Positions 1 through 10,521 of a stretch of DNA of 51,241 bases are shown one piece after another. The position numbers and the translations under genes are program-made. Below the pieces are notes generated by a model. That model had not been told where the DNA came from and ran no database searches. It worked only from the letters and a program-made list of their open reading frames with translations. This DNA comes from Mariprofundaceae bacterium (GTDB taxonomy: Bacteria; Pseudomonadota; Zetaproteobacteria; Mariprofundales; Mariprofundaceae), in the NCBI GenBank assembly GCA_030950745.1, contig JAUZQZ010000002.1:1-51241 (forward strand). The letters are read 5' to 3'. How positions within the stretch are numbered: the first letter of the stretch is position 1; every line of letters begins with the position of its first letter.

Positions 1-899
1 TCCATGCCGGGGAACGCACGCGCCCGGGCACCGGTGGCTACAATCACATGTTTGGCGGTGACTTCGCGCTCGCCGTCCTTGCCTTCCACAATCAATTTGT
101 TGTCAGGAGCAAAACGGGCATAACCCTCAATATGCTCAACCTTATTCTTCTTGAACAGGAAGCCGATGCCGCCTGCCAGTTTTTCGGAAATGCCGCGCGA
201 ACGGGCCACGGCCTGCACCAGATCCGGTTTCGGTGTGGTCAGGCCAATGCCCAGTTCTTTGCCGTTATGCGTGATGACGTTGATGATTTCTGCGGTTCTG
301 AGCAGCGCCTTGGTCGGGATACAGCCCCAGTTCAGGCAGATGCCACCCAGGTGTTTGGCTTCAATACAGGCCGTTTTCAGCCCCAGTTGTGTGGCACGAA
401 TGGCCGCCACATAACCGCCCGGACCCGCACCGATAATTACCACATCGTATTCGCCGTTGGCATTGAACACGCCTGAAAGTTTCAGGCTTAATTCATGTTC
501 CTCACCCGCTTCATTGGCAACAACAGGAGTACTGGCAGTAATCGTTTCGACCACCTGTTCGGGCGTGACTACGGGAGCTTCCGCCTCAGGTGAGACGGTT
601 TCCTGAGCCGGGGTTGTTTCGTCTATCCCTTCCGGCATGTAATCATCGGGAATTTCCTCATCTTCTTCGGCGATGACCGCAATGGGTGAGCCGACTGTGA
701 CCACTGCGCCTTCCGGTTGCAGAATCCTGTGCAGAACACCCTCATCGACGACTTCCATTTCCATGGTGGCCTTATCCGTTTCGATTTCAGCCATCACCTC
801 GCCGGAAGTCAGCTCATCGCCTTCCTTTTTCAACCAGCGGACAATCTTGCCTTCAGTCATCGTCGGAGAAAGCTGGGTCATATAAACGTCAATCGGCAT
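1..899 (-). CDS. lpdA: Dihydrolipoamide dehydrogenase (E3) with N-terminal lipoyl domain; C-terminal part lies beyond the left edge
   Basis: Own minus-strand translation: MPIDVYMTQLSPTMTEGKIVRWLKKEGDELTSGEVMAEIETDKATMEMEV (lipoyl domain), then YDVVIIGAGPGGYVAAIRATQLG and GGICLNWGCIPTKALL (FAD-binding and redox disulfide motif). Not in the ORF track because it is truncated. Confidence 0.95.
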   Translation of the reverse strand, partial: MPIDVYMTQLSPTMTEGKIVRWLKKEGDELTSGEVMAEIETDKATMEMEVVDEGVLHRILQPEGAVVTVGSPIAVIAEEDEEIPDDYMPEGIDETTPAQETVSPEAEAPVVTPEQVVETITASTPVVANEAGEEHELSLKLSGVFNANGEYDVVIIGAGPGGYVAAIRATQLGLKTACIEAKHLGGICLNWGCIPTKALLRTAEIINVITHNGKELGIGLTTPKPDLVQAVARSRGISEKLAGGIGFLFKKNKVEHIEGYARFAPDNKLIVEGKDGEREVTAKHVIVATGARARAFPGM

Positions 900-920
900 G
901 CTTCACCTCATTTAAATGTG

Positions 921-990
921 AACCACAAAGGCACGAAGCAAAGAATCATATGAACTTATTTCTTTGTGTCTTTGTGACTCTGTGGTGAAA
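921..990. repeat. Intergenic imperfect inverted repeat (ACCACAAAGGCACGAAG... / ...CTTTGTGACTCTGTGGT), copy A
   Basis: Outer arms pair imperfectly (ACCACAAAGGCACGAAGCAAAGAA versus reverse complement of TTCTTTGTGTCTTTGTGACTCTGTGGT); lies just upstream of lpdA. Confidence 0.7.
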
Positions 991-995
991 CTTAA

Positions 996-2273
996 TCAAA
1001 TAAGAACGCTGGCCGGCGTTTCCAGATGCTTCTTTAACGCCGCCAGGAATTCGGCACCTATTGCACCATCTACCACCCGGTGATCGCAGGACAATGTTAG
1101 CGACATCATCTTTTTCATTGTTACTTCGCCATTCTCGACCACAGCCCGATCCCCGGTGGCACCCACAGCCAGAATCGCGCCTTCAGGCGGATTGATGATG
1201 GCGGCGAACTGCTGGATACCGTACATGCCGAGATTGGAAATCGAGAAGGTGCCGCCGGTGTATTCTTCCGGCTTGAGTCCACCCTCACGGGCGCGTGCTG
1301 CCAGTTCCTTTACTTCGCTGGAGATGTCCACAATCCCTTTCTGCTCGGCAAAACGTACAACCGGCGTGATCAGACCGCCCTCGATGGCTACCGCGACAGA
1401 AATATGGGTGTGTTTGTGCCGCAGGGTATGGCTGTCTGTCCAGCTTGCATTGGCTGCCGGGACATCAACCAGCGCCCTGGAAACGGCCTTGATGATGAAA
1501 TCGTTCACACTCAATTTGAACGTACCTTCGGCTGCCTCGTTGAGTTGGGCACGCAGATCCATCAGCCGGTCCATGGCCACGTCAATGGTCAGATAGAAAT
1601 GAGGGACCGTCTGTTTGGATTCGATCAGCCGCCGCGCAATAGCCTTGCGCATCATTGAGTTTTCAATGCGCTCGAATTCATCCTCGTGATAGGGCAATGG
1701 TCCCTGCGGCAACGGACGAGCCGGTGGCGGCGCGGTAGCCGCACCAGCGCCACCGAGATTGATACCGCGTTTGACCGCCTTTTCCACATCCGCTTTGGTA
1801 ATTCGGTTGTTGGGGCCCGTGCCGGTAATCGCAGCCAGATTGATGCCCTTCACCTTTGCCAGACGGCGCGCCAACGGGCTGGCTTTGATACGGCTGGTAT
1901 CCGTGGCAGGTAGAATTTTCTGAGCAGTTTGTGGCGCTGGCACAGCAGGTTCAGATGGAATTTCTACCGCCTCAGGTGTTGCTTCATCTGTTTCACTGCC
2001 ACTACCCGGCACGTAATCCACAGGTACTTTCTCACCTTCCTCAGCGATCACGGCAATCGGCCTGCCGACAGGGATCACCGCTCCTTCCGGCTGCAGTATC
2101 TTGTGCAGGACTCCCTCATCGACGACCTCCATTTCCATGGTGGCCTTGTCCGTTTCGATTTCAGCCATCACTTCGCCGGAAGTCAGCTCATCGCCTTCCT
2201 TCTTCAGCCAGCGGACAATCTTGCCCTCGGTCATTGTAGGCGAGAGTTGAGTCATAAATACATCAATCGGCAT
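996..2273 (-). CDS. pdhC: Pyruvate dehydrogenase complex E2, dihydrolipoyllysine-residue acetyltransferase
   Basis: Lipoyl domain (ETDKATMEMEV), peripheral subunit-binding domain (ASPLARRLAKVKGINLAAITGTGPNNRITKADV) and catalytic DHRVVDGAIGAEFL. Confidence 0.95.
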   Translation of the reverse strand: MPIDVFMTQLSPTMTEGKIVRWLKKEGDELTSGEVMAEIETDKATMEMEVVDEGVLHKILQPEGAVIPVGRPIAVIAEEGEKVPVDYVPGSGSETDEATPEAVEIPSEPAVPAPQTAQKILPATDTSRIKASPLARRLAKVKGINLAAITGTGPNNRITKADVEKAVKRGINLGGAGAATAPPPARPLPQGPLPYHEDEFERIENSMMRKAIARRLIESKQTVPHFYLTIDVAMDRLMDLRAQLNEAAEGTFKLSVNDFIIKAVSRALVDVPAANASWTDSHTLRHKHTHISVAVAIEGGLITPVVRFAEQKGIVDISSEVKELAARAREGGLKPEEYTGGTFSISNLGMYGIQQFAAIINPPEGAILAVGATGDRAVVENGEVTMKKMMSLTLSCDHRVVDGAIGAEFLAALKKHLETPASVLI

Positions 2274-2292
2274 TACAACACCTCAACATTTT

Positions 2293-2363
2293 ACCACGAA
2301 GACACGAAGACACGAAGGCACGAAGAAACCACGAGGCATTGTTTTTCTTTGTGTCTTCGTGGT
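2293..2363. repeat. Intergenic inverted repeat with CACGAAG reiterations, copy B
   Basis: Arm ACCACGAAGACACGAAGA (2293-2310) pairs with TCTTTGTGTCTTCGTGGT (2346-2363), one G:T position; tandem ACACGAAG-type 8-9 mers inside. Confidence 0.75.
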
Positions 2364-2374
2364 GAAGGTTTTCA

Positions 2375-3355
2375 TCATGCGCGGTTACAGACCACGCGGG
2401 CAGCTTCGACAATCTCGGCGATGCTGGGCAGCGCCAGTTTTTCCAGATTGGCAGCGTACGGCATGGGTACATCCTTGCTGGTGACGCGCGCCACGGGCGC
2501 ATCAAGATCGTCAAATGCACGCTCCATGATACGAGCCGAAATTTCCGCGCCAATACCGGCAAATCGCCAGCCTTCCTCAATCACAACCGCCCGGTTGGTC
2601 CTGGCCACCGAAGCCAGAATGGTATTTTCATCCAGCGGTTTGATCGTGCGCGGATCAATCACTTCAGCGTCAATACCCTGTTTGGCCAGTTCCTCAGCTG
2701 CGGCCAGAGCGAAGCCTGTCATGCGTGAATGGGCGACCAGCGTCACATCATTACCCTGCCGTTTTATCTCGGCTTTACCCAACGGGATGACATATTCTTC
2801 ATCCGGCACATCAGAGATGTCGCCGTAATTCATCTCGTTTTCGATGAAGATAACGGGATCGTTATCACGAATCGCGGACTTGAGCAGCCCTTTGGCATCG
2901 GCTGGATTGGACGGCATTACTACCTTCAATCCCGGCACATTGACCATCCAGTTTTCCAGTGACTGAGAATGCTGCGCACCCACGCGCGCCGCTGCCCCGC
3001 CCGCGCCACGCAACACCATGGGGACACCGTATTGGCCGGCAGACATATATTTCATTTTGGCGGCGGCATTGACGATTTGATCCAGTGCCAGAATAGCAAA
3101 ATTCCACGTCATGAACTCGATGATGGGCCTGAGGCCCGCCATCGCGGCACCCACGCCGAGACCGGCAAAGCCCAGTTCGGTGATCGGCGTATCAATTACC
3201 CGTCTGGAACCGAATTTATCCAGCATACCCTGGGAGACTTTGTAAGCGCCATTGTATTCGGCGACTTCCTCACCCATCAGAAATACGGATTCATCGTGCT
3301 CCATTTCCTCGCACATTGCCTGATTCAATGCTTCACGGTAGGTGATTTTACTCAT
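2375..3355 (-). CDS. pdhB: Pyruvate dehydrogenase E1 component subunit beta
   Basis: [44 protein letters not shown]...[29 protein letters not shown]; start placed at MSKITY rather than the longer ORF start at 3412. Confidence 0.95.
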   Translation of the reverse strand: MSKITYREALNQAMCEEMEHDESVFLMGEEVAEYNGAYKVSQGMLDKFGSRRVIDTPITELGFAGLGVGAAMAGLRPIIEFMTWNFAILALDQIVNAAAKMKYMSAGQYGVPMVLRGAGGAAARVGAQHSQSLENWMVNVPGLKVVMPSNPADAKGLLKSAIRDNDPVIFIENEMNYGDISDVPDEEYVIPLGKAEIKRQGNDVTLVAHSRMTGFALAAAEELAKQGIDAEVIDPRTIKPLDENTILASVARTNRAVVIEEGWRFAGIGAEISARIMERAFDDLDAPVARVTSKDVPMPYAANLEKLALPSIAEIVEAARVVCNRA

Positions 3356-3356
3356 G

Positions 3357-4418
3357 TCATCCCACCTTTCCCGGATAGGGGTATGCGTCTTCAATCGGAT
3401 CGGAGTACACATCGGTCCACAGCTCCGTTGCTTCGGGTTGTGGTTGAGCTTCAGCAGTTTTGACTATGGCATTAATTTCTTTCTTGATGGCCTTGTCTTT
3501 TTCCTTGAAGGATTCCTCGGTGGCAAGGCCTGCCTCGATTATCTGCCCTTGCAGACGCGCAATCGGATCACGACCGGTACGCCATTCATCCACCTCTTCA
3601 CGCGTACGGTAGGTGGCCGGATCGGACATCGAATGGCCGCGGTAACGATAAGTGATGGCTTCCACAATGATGGGGCCTTCACCTGCCCGGGCATGGGCGA
3701 TGGCCTCACCCATCTTGCGTTCTACTTCAAGCACATCCATGCCGTCCAGTTGCATGCCGGGCACCTTGAAACTGATGCCGCGTTTGAACAGGTGTGTTTC
3801 CGCCGAGGCGCGATCCAGCGCCGTACCCATAGCATACTGGTTGTTTTCCACCACGAAAACGATGGGTAGTTTCCATAGTGACGCCATATTCATCGATTCG
3901 TACACGGCGCCTTGATTGATGGCACCATCGCCAAGAAAACACAGGGTGACACGGTTGTCCTTGCGGTACCACGATGAGAAACCAAACCCCAGACCAACGG
4001 GCACCTGTTCACCGACGATGCCATTGCCGCCGGCAAAGTTGAGATTGGCATCGAACATATGCATTGAACCGCCCTTGCCTTTGACGATGCCACCGGCACG
4101 GCCCAGAAGTTCTGCCATGACGGCAGTCGGGTCTGCGCCACGCGCCAGCACATGGCCATGGTCGCGGTAGCCGGTCATAAAATAATCGGGGGCCTCGGCC
4201 GCATGCTGTGCACCAACGCAGACAGCCTCCTGTCCATTGCACAGATGACAGAAGCCACCAATCTTTTTCAGGCCATAAAGCTGCCCTGCCTTTTCCTCGA
4301 AACGACGGATGAACACCATCGAATCGTGCATGGCATGCAAGGTGTCGGCACTGTACTCACGGCCTTCATGGGTTATGCCCTGACCGGATTTACCGGTATT
4401 TTTCTGCTTGGCAGACAT
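3357..4418 (-). CDS. pdhA: Pyruvate dehydrogenase E1 component subunit alpha
   Basis: TPP motif [37 protein letters not shown] and [15 protein letters not shown] phosphorylation-loop region. Confidence 0.95.
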   Translation of the reverse strand: MSAKQKNTGKSGQGITHEGREYSADTLHAMHDSMVFIRRFEEKAGQLYGLKKIGGFCHLCNGQEAVCVGAQHAAEAPDYFMTGYRDHGHVLARGADPTAVMAELLGRAGGIVKGKGGSMHMFDANLNFAGGNGIVGEQVPVGLGFGFSSWYRKDNRVTLCFLGDGAINQGAVYESMNMASLWKLPIVFVVENNQYAMGTALDRASAETHLFKRGISFKVPGMQLDGMDVLEVERKMGEAIAHARAGEGPIIVEAITYRYRGHSMSDPATYRTREEVDEWRTGRDPIARLQGQIIEAGLATEESFKEKDKAIKKEINAIVKTAEAQPQPEATELWTDVYSDPIEDAYPYPGKVG

Positions 4419-4438
4419 GAACTCCCCCGTAACAGGTT

Positions 4439-4550
4439 TTAACCCGGACTATTCATAAGTGCTGCTGCGTCCAGGCTTCCACTCCAGAAAATCCGTTGCG
4501 GACAAAGGCCCGGATAAGTATCACGGCGACTCATGAATAGTCCGGGTTAA
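4439..4550. repeat. MITE-like element with 18-bp perfect terminal inverted repeats
   Basis: TTAACCCGGACTATTCAT at 4439-4456 and its exact reverse complement ATGAATAGTCCGGGTTAA at 4533-4550; related sequences at about 5477-5535 and 27790-27838. Confidence 0.7.
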
Positions 4551-4659
4551 GAGAGCGCATGATGCCCCAGTCGGATGCCAGCGGCAACCAGAAGAAAAAA
4601 ACGTGTTTTGCGACTTGCATCACAGCCATGTGACGCACCAGCTTTTATTTTTGGTGCCC

Positions 4660-4675
4660 GGCCTATGCATAGGCC
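4660..4675. promoter_or_regulatory. Perfect 16-bp palindrome GGCCTATGCATAGGCC upstream of the CNB-domain gene
   Basis: Self-complementary 16-mer located 37 bp before ATG at 4713; regulatory role not demonstrated. Confidence 0.4.
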
Positions 4676-4712
4676 AGGCTATCGATAATGTGGAAAACGG
4701 GGCAACTAATAT

Positions 4713-5465
4713 ATGGCGCGTACCATGGAATTTTCGGAAGGTGATGTCCTGATGGAACAGGGTGATGATGATACGGCTGCCTACCTGATTCAGGATGGTT
4801 GGCTGCAGGTACGTCACAAAACAGTGAGTGGTGCGCTTGCAACATTGACTTTGGGTCCTGGTGAGATCGTGGGTGAACTTGGATTGGCCGGAATCGTAAA
4901 GCAGCGCACCGCAACCGTAACGGCATTGACGGATGGCCTGGTCGAGATTATTGATCGGGGCGCTCTGATCCGTTTGGTCAACGGACCGGGCAATCGTCTG
5001 GTGCCACTACTCGCTGCTCTGTTTTCACGCCTGCAGGATAGCCTGATTGAGGAGCCTGAACTGGATGATACGATGGTCATGTATGCCCGGCTCGAAGGTC
5101 TGAACGATAAGGCCAAACGCGCACTGTGTAATCAACCGCGCATGATGACACGCTTGCCCTGGGTGTTTGGCGCCTATTCCGGGCCGGCCAGTGTAACCGA
5201 CCTGTTCCAGGCACGCACACACGTGGATGTGAAGCTGGCGGGGGAAGGCAGGGCAATTCGTGCATGTCATGTGGAAATTGAAGTTGCGGAGGAGAAAGGA
5301 TTGCAATTGCATCTGATAAACCATGGTGATTTCTGTGAGTTGAATGGTGAACGCATCGGTTATGGCAATATATCCACCACCGTGCCGTTGCCTGTTGGTG
5401 AGCATGTCCTGGCTTTTGGCCAATCGGCCGATCCCTACCGTTTTGCTATTCGTGTTTTGTCATAA
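4713..5465 (+). CDS. Cyclic nucleotide-binding-domain protein with possible C-terminal FHA-like domain
   Basis: CNB fold motifs: MEFSEGDVLMEQGDDDTAAYLIQDGWLQV...LGPGEIVGELGLAG.KQRTATVTALTDGLVEIIDR; no helix-turn-helix evident; the C-terminus LQLHLINHGDFCELNGERIGYGNISTTVPLPVGEHVLAFG resembles an FHA-type beta sandwich. Confidence 0.75.
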   Translation: MARTMEFSEGDVLMEQGDDDTAAYLIQDGWLQVRHKTVSGALATLTLGPGEIVGELGLAGIVKQRTATVTALTDGLVEIIDRGALIRLVNGPGNRLVPLLAALFSRLQDSLIEEPELDDTMVMYARLEGLNDKAKRALCNQPRMMTRLPWVFGAYSGPASVTDLFQARTHVDVKLAGEGRAIRACHVEIEVAEEKGLQLHLINHGDFCELNGERIGYGNISTTVPLPVGEHVLAFGQSADPYRFAIRVLS

Positions 5466-5476
5466 GCGGCCCGCCT

Positions 5477-5535
5477 TCGCGTTACGGCATAAGCCCGAAT
5501 CAATCATCACGGCAATTCACGAATAATACAGGTTA
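5477..5535. repeat. Degenerate copy of the 4439-4550 MITE-like repeat (right half)
   Basis: CGTTACGGCATAAGCCCGAATCAATCATCACGGCAATTCACGAATAATACAGGTTAG aligns with CGTTGCGGACAAAGGCCCGGATAAGTATCACGGCGACTCATGAATAGTCCGGGTTAAG. Confidence 0.55.
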
Positions 5536-5622
5536 GCATCCTCAAAATTCTGTGACAGACCAGTTGCGCAAATCACTCTCGGCCCTAGAGTGCCGCGCCC
5601 CGTTGATTGACCAGGAGCCCCC

Positions 5623-7152
5623 ATGTTTCAGCTATATTATGATCACGCCGCCAAGGCTAGGGATGATGTTTTATCCGGTCTGACAGTGGCCCTTGCGCTG
5701 GTGCCGGAAGCGATTGCATTTGCCTTTGTTGCCGGTGTTAATCCACTGGTCGGTTTGTATGGCGCTTTTCTGATGGGGCTGGTGACTTCACTGGTCGGCG
5801 GTCGCCCGGGCATGATTTCCGGTGCTACAGGTTCCATGGCGGTGGTTATGGTGGCGCTGGTTGCCCAGCATGGTGTGGAATATCTGTTTCTCACCATGAT
5901 CCTGACCGGCATACTGCAAATAATATTCGGCGCCGCCAAATTTGGTAAATACATTCGTATGGTGCCCTATCCTGTGATGCTTGGTTTCGTGAACGGCTTG
6001 GCCATTGTGATTTTTCTGGCGCAGATGGATCATTTCAGGAGCGAGGGCGCGGATGGCGTCATGCACTGGCTGGGAGGCGGTCCGCTGTTCACCATGCTTG
6101 GGCTGGTGGGGTTGACCATGGCCATCATGTTTCTCCTGCCCAAAATAACCCGCGCTATTCCGGCCGGTTTAGCAGCTATTATCACCATCAGCCTCATTGT
6201 TATTTTTGGTGGGCTGGATACCAAGTCGGTCGGAGACATTGCCGATATTAGCGGCGGCTTCCCGGCTTTCCATATCCCGGCCGTGCCATTCAATCTTGAA
6301 ACACTCGGGATCATTTTCCCCTACGCTGTCATTCTGGCCGGAGTCGGCCTGATCGAATCGCTGCTGACGATGAGCGTAGTCGATGAAATAACCGGCAGCC
6401 GTGGACAGGGCAACCGCGTTTCCATCGGGCAGGGACTGGCCAATACCGTGAATGGTTTCTTCGGTGGTATGGGCGGTTGCGCCATGATCGGGCAAACCAT
6501 GATCAACGTTTCGTCCGGTGGCTTGCGCAACCTGTCCGGCATTGCGGCTGCACTGTTTCTGCTGATATTTATCATGTTCGCATCCGGCCTGATCGCCATG
6601 GTGCCGGTAGCAGCACTGGTCGGCCTGATGTTCATGGTGGTCATCGGCACTTTCGAATGGGGCAGCTTCAATTTATTGAACAAAATTCCGCGCGAAGACT
6701 CCTTTGTCGGTATTCTGGTTGCCGTGGTCACCGTTTTCACTGATTTGGCTACCGCTGTCATCATCGGTGTCATTGCCACGGCGTTGGTCTTCGCCTGGAA
6801 ACAGGCTCGCCATATCTACGTCACCAAAGAGGACAATGAGGATGGTTCGAGGGTATACTGGGTTCACGGGCCGCTGTTTTTTGCATCGGTACACCGTTTC
6901 AATGAATTGTTTGACCCGGCCAATGACCCCGATGATATTTATATCGATTGCGCCATGTCCCGTATCGCCGATCATTCAGCCATTGAAGCGATCGATAATC
7001 TGGCAGACAGGTATAAAAAAGTAGGCAAGAACCTGCATCTGCAGCACCTGAGCCCCGAGTGTAGAAAACTGCTGACCACAGCTGCCGACCTGGTAGAAGT
7101 CAATATTAAGGAAGATCCGAGCTATCATATCGCTGATGATAAATTAGCTTAA
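5623..7152 (+). CDS. SulP/SLC26 family anion transporter with C-terminal STAS domain
   Basis: DVLSGLTVALALVPEAIAFAFVAGVNPLVGLYGAF...RPGMISGATGSMAVV; C-terminal STAS-like IYIDCAMSRIADHSAIEAIDNLADRYKKVGKNLHLQHLS. Confidence 0.9.
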   Translation: MFQLYYDHAAKARDDVLSGLTVALALVPEAIAFAFVAGVNPLVGLYGAFLMGLVTSLVGGRPGMISGATGSMAVVMVALVAQHGVEYLFLTMILTGILQIIFGAAKFGKYIRMVPYPVMLGFVNGLAIVIFLAQMDHFRSEGADGVMHWLGGGPLFTMLGLVGLTMAIMFLLPKITRAIPAGLAAIITISLIVIFGGLDTKSVGDIADISGGFPAFHIPAVPFNLETLGIIFPYAVILAGVGLIESLLTMSVVDEITGSRGQGNRVSIGQGLANTVNGFFGGMGGCAMIGQTMINVSSGGLRNLSGIAAALFLLIFIMFASGLIAMVPVAALVGLMFMVVIGTFEWGSFNLLNKIPREDSFVGILVAVVTVFTDLATAVIIGVIATALVFAWKQARHIYVTKEDNEDGSRVYWVHGPLFFASVHRFNELFDPANDPDDIYIDCAMSRIADHSAIEAIDNLADRYKKVGKNLHLQHLSPECRKLLTTAADLVEVNIKEDPSYHIADDKLA

Positions 7153-7206
7153 GAGTCTGTTGGACTTAAGGGAAGCGTAGCAAGCAAGTGGTGAAGGAGG
7201 ACAGGC

Positions 7207-7569
7207 ATGGCGGATAGCAACCGACTGGTTTACTCCACCGAGCATGGGCAGCTCGATAAACCGATGCACGGCAAGGGTAAGAAGAAACCAAAGCAGCAGG
7301 CACAGGACGCAGCCATCAAAAACCCGGCCAAACAGGGCGTGCGTATCCGCCGTGAAGTGAAGGGGCGGAGAGGAAAGACGGTGTGCGTGGTTGATGGCTT
7401 GCATTTGCCGGAGAGTGAGTTGAAGTTACTTCTCAAACGCCTGAAGGGAAAACTCGGCACAGGTGGCGCAGTCAAAAATAACACCCTTGAGATTCAGGGC
7501 GATCACTGTGAAAAGCTGTTGCTCCTGCTCAAACAGGAAGGACATAAAGCCAAACGTTCCGGTGGCTGA
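7207..7569 (+). CDS. SUI1/eIF1-like (YciH-type) translation factor family protein
   Basis: C-terminal LLKRLKGKLGTGGAVKNNTLEIQGDHCEKLLLLLKQEGHKAKRSGG matches the SUI1 domain signature. Confidence 0.85.
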   Translation: MADSNRLVYSTEHGQLDKPMHGKGKKKPKQQAQDAAIKNPAKQGVRIRREVKGRRGKTVCVVDGLHLPESELKLLLKRLKGKLGTGGAVKNNTLEIQGDHCEKLLLLLKQEGHKAKRSGG

Positions 7570-7599
7570 AACCGTTACTGATTCGGGGCGAAAAAACTG

Positions 7600-7628
7600 T
7601 TGACAGTCAATGGCTTGTTCCCACTATT
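7600..7628 (+). promoter_or_regulatory. Probable sigma70-type promoter of groESL
   Basis: TTGACA at 7600-7605; -10-like region (CACTATT) at about 7622-7628, abutting CIRCE. Confidence 0.5.
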
Positions 7629-7653
7629 GGCACTCCTTCAGAGAGAGTGCTAA
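7627..7653. promoter_or_regulatory. CIRCE operator (HrcA binding site) upstream of groESL
   Basis: TTGGCACTC-N9-GAGTGCTAA, one mismatch to the CIRCE consensus TTAGCACTC-N9-GAGTGCTAA. Confidence 0.93.
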
Positions 7654-7735
7654 AAACTTTCTCCGAAGGGGTTGAATCAGCTAATGGCTGACCCCATAAA
7701 CTTATTCCGACAATAAAGCATAAGGAGTAGCAACG

Positions 7736-9710
<1,975 letters not shown>

Positions 9711-9733
9711 TCATCCCGTTCGGATGTTGTTTG

Positions 9734-9765
9734 GAAGGCGGCCTGAAAAGGCTGCCTTCTTTTTT
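9734..9765 (+). terminator. Rho-independent terminator after groEL
   Basis: GAAGGCGGCC-TGAAAA-GGCTGCCTTC followed by a T tract. Confidence 0.85.
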
Positions 9766-9783
9766 GCCTGCAACGATCTTAAT

Positions 9784-10509
9784 TCAAAGATTCTCTGTTA
9801 CTGGCAGGTTGGTTTGTTTTTGCTGGCGCATATCCTTGATTTGTTTTCTGGCCCACGCTTGCGTCAGGCGTTTACGTTCAGCCAGTGAGCTGTTTTCGAG
9901 GTCCTTTAGGGTATCAATGATGCCGGGCAGATGACGTGGCAGATGGGTCAGTATGAGTTGCAGGATGGCGTCATCCACGGTCCATTGACGTACAGCTGCC
10001 ACGCTCTTTAATACGGCGGTGAGGTCATGGTCATTCTCGGGTGGACGCATGTCGATGCGTTCCAAAGCCGCTAGACGGCTGGCGAGTTCTGGTGGCAGAT
10101 TGACGGTCTCTTCACTACGCCATGCAATAACCATGTGCCGATTCATTTCGCGGGCCCGTTCCAGCAGATGAAACAGGGCAATGGCAGTGGACTGTGGGAT
10201 CGGGCCTGCTGCGATATCAATGACCCAATAAGCATAGTCTGATAACTGTTCAAGCCACACCTGCACCCGCCGGAGTGCATGTGCGGTTTCCGGGCGCGGC
10301 GTAACCAGGCCAATGTGGGCGTGCTCCTTCGCCAGTGCATGTAAAAGATGAGTTTTACCCGCAGGGGCGCTTGATGTCAGCCACAGGCGTCCACCATGTA
10401 CCAGCCACAGCGCCAGCCGGTTGTGTGCGGTCTCGATTCCTGCGTGGCGCACCCAGTCGCCATATTCGTAATGCAGGGGGAGATGAAGATTAAGCAGTTG
10501 CTGTCGCAT
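9784..10509 (-). CDS. hda: Hda-like DnaA-family regulatory inactivator
   Basis: DnaA-like AAA+ fold: MRQQLLNLHLPLHYEYGDWVRHAGIETAHNRLALWLVHGGRLWLTSSAPAGKTHLLHAL...; no C-terminal DnaA DNA-binding domain; length 241 aa. Confidence 0.8.
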   Translation of the reverse strand: MRQQLLNLHLPLHYEYGDWVRHAGIETAHNRLALWLVHGGRLWLTSSAPAGKTHLLHALAKEHAHIGLVTPRPETAHALRRVQVWLEQLSDYAYWVIDIAAGPIPQSTAIALFHLLERAREMNRHMVIAWRSEETVNLPPELASRLAALERIDMRPPENDHDLTAVLKSVAAVRQWTVDDAILQLILTHLPRHLPGIIDTLKDLENSSLAERKRLTQAWARKQIKDMRQQKQTNLPVTENL

Positions 10510-10521
10510 CGTTATGACACA

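Noticed and set aside
1929-2828. 299-aa plus-strand ORF spanning pdhC/pdhB intergenic repeat
   Set aside because: Antisense to two well-supported genes and reads through the CACGAAG repeat; no domain recognisable.
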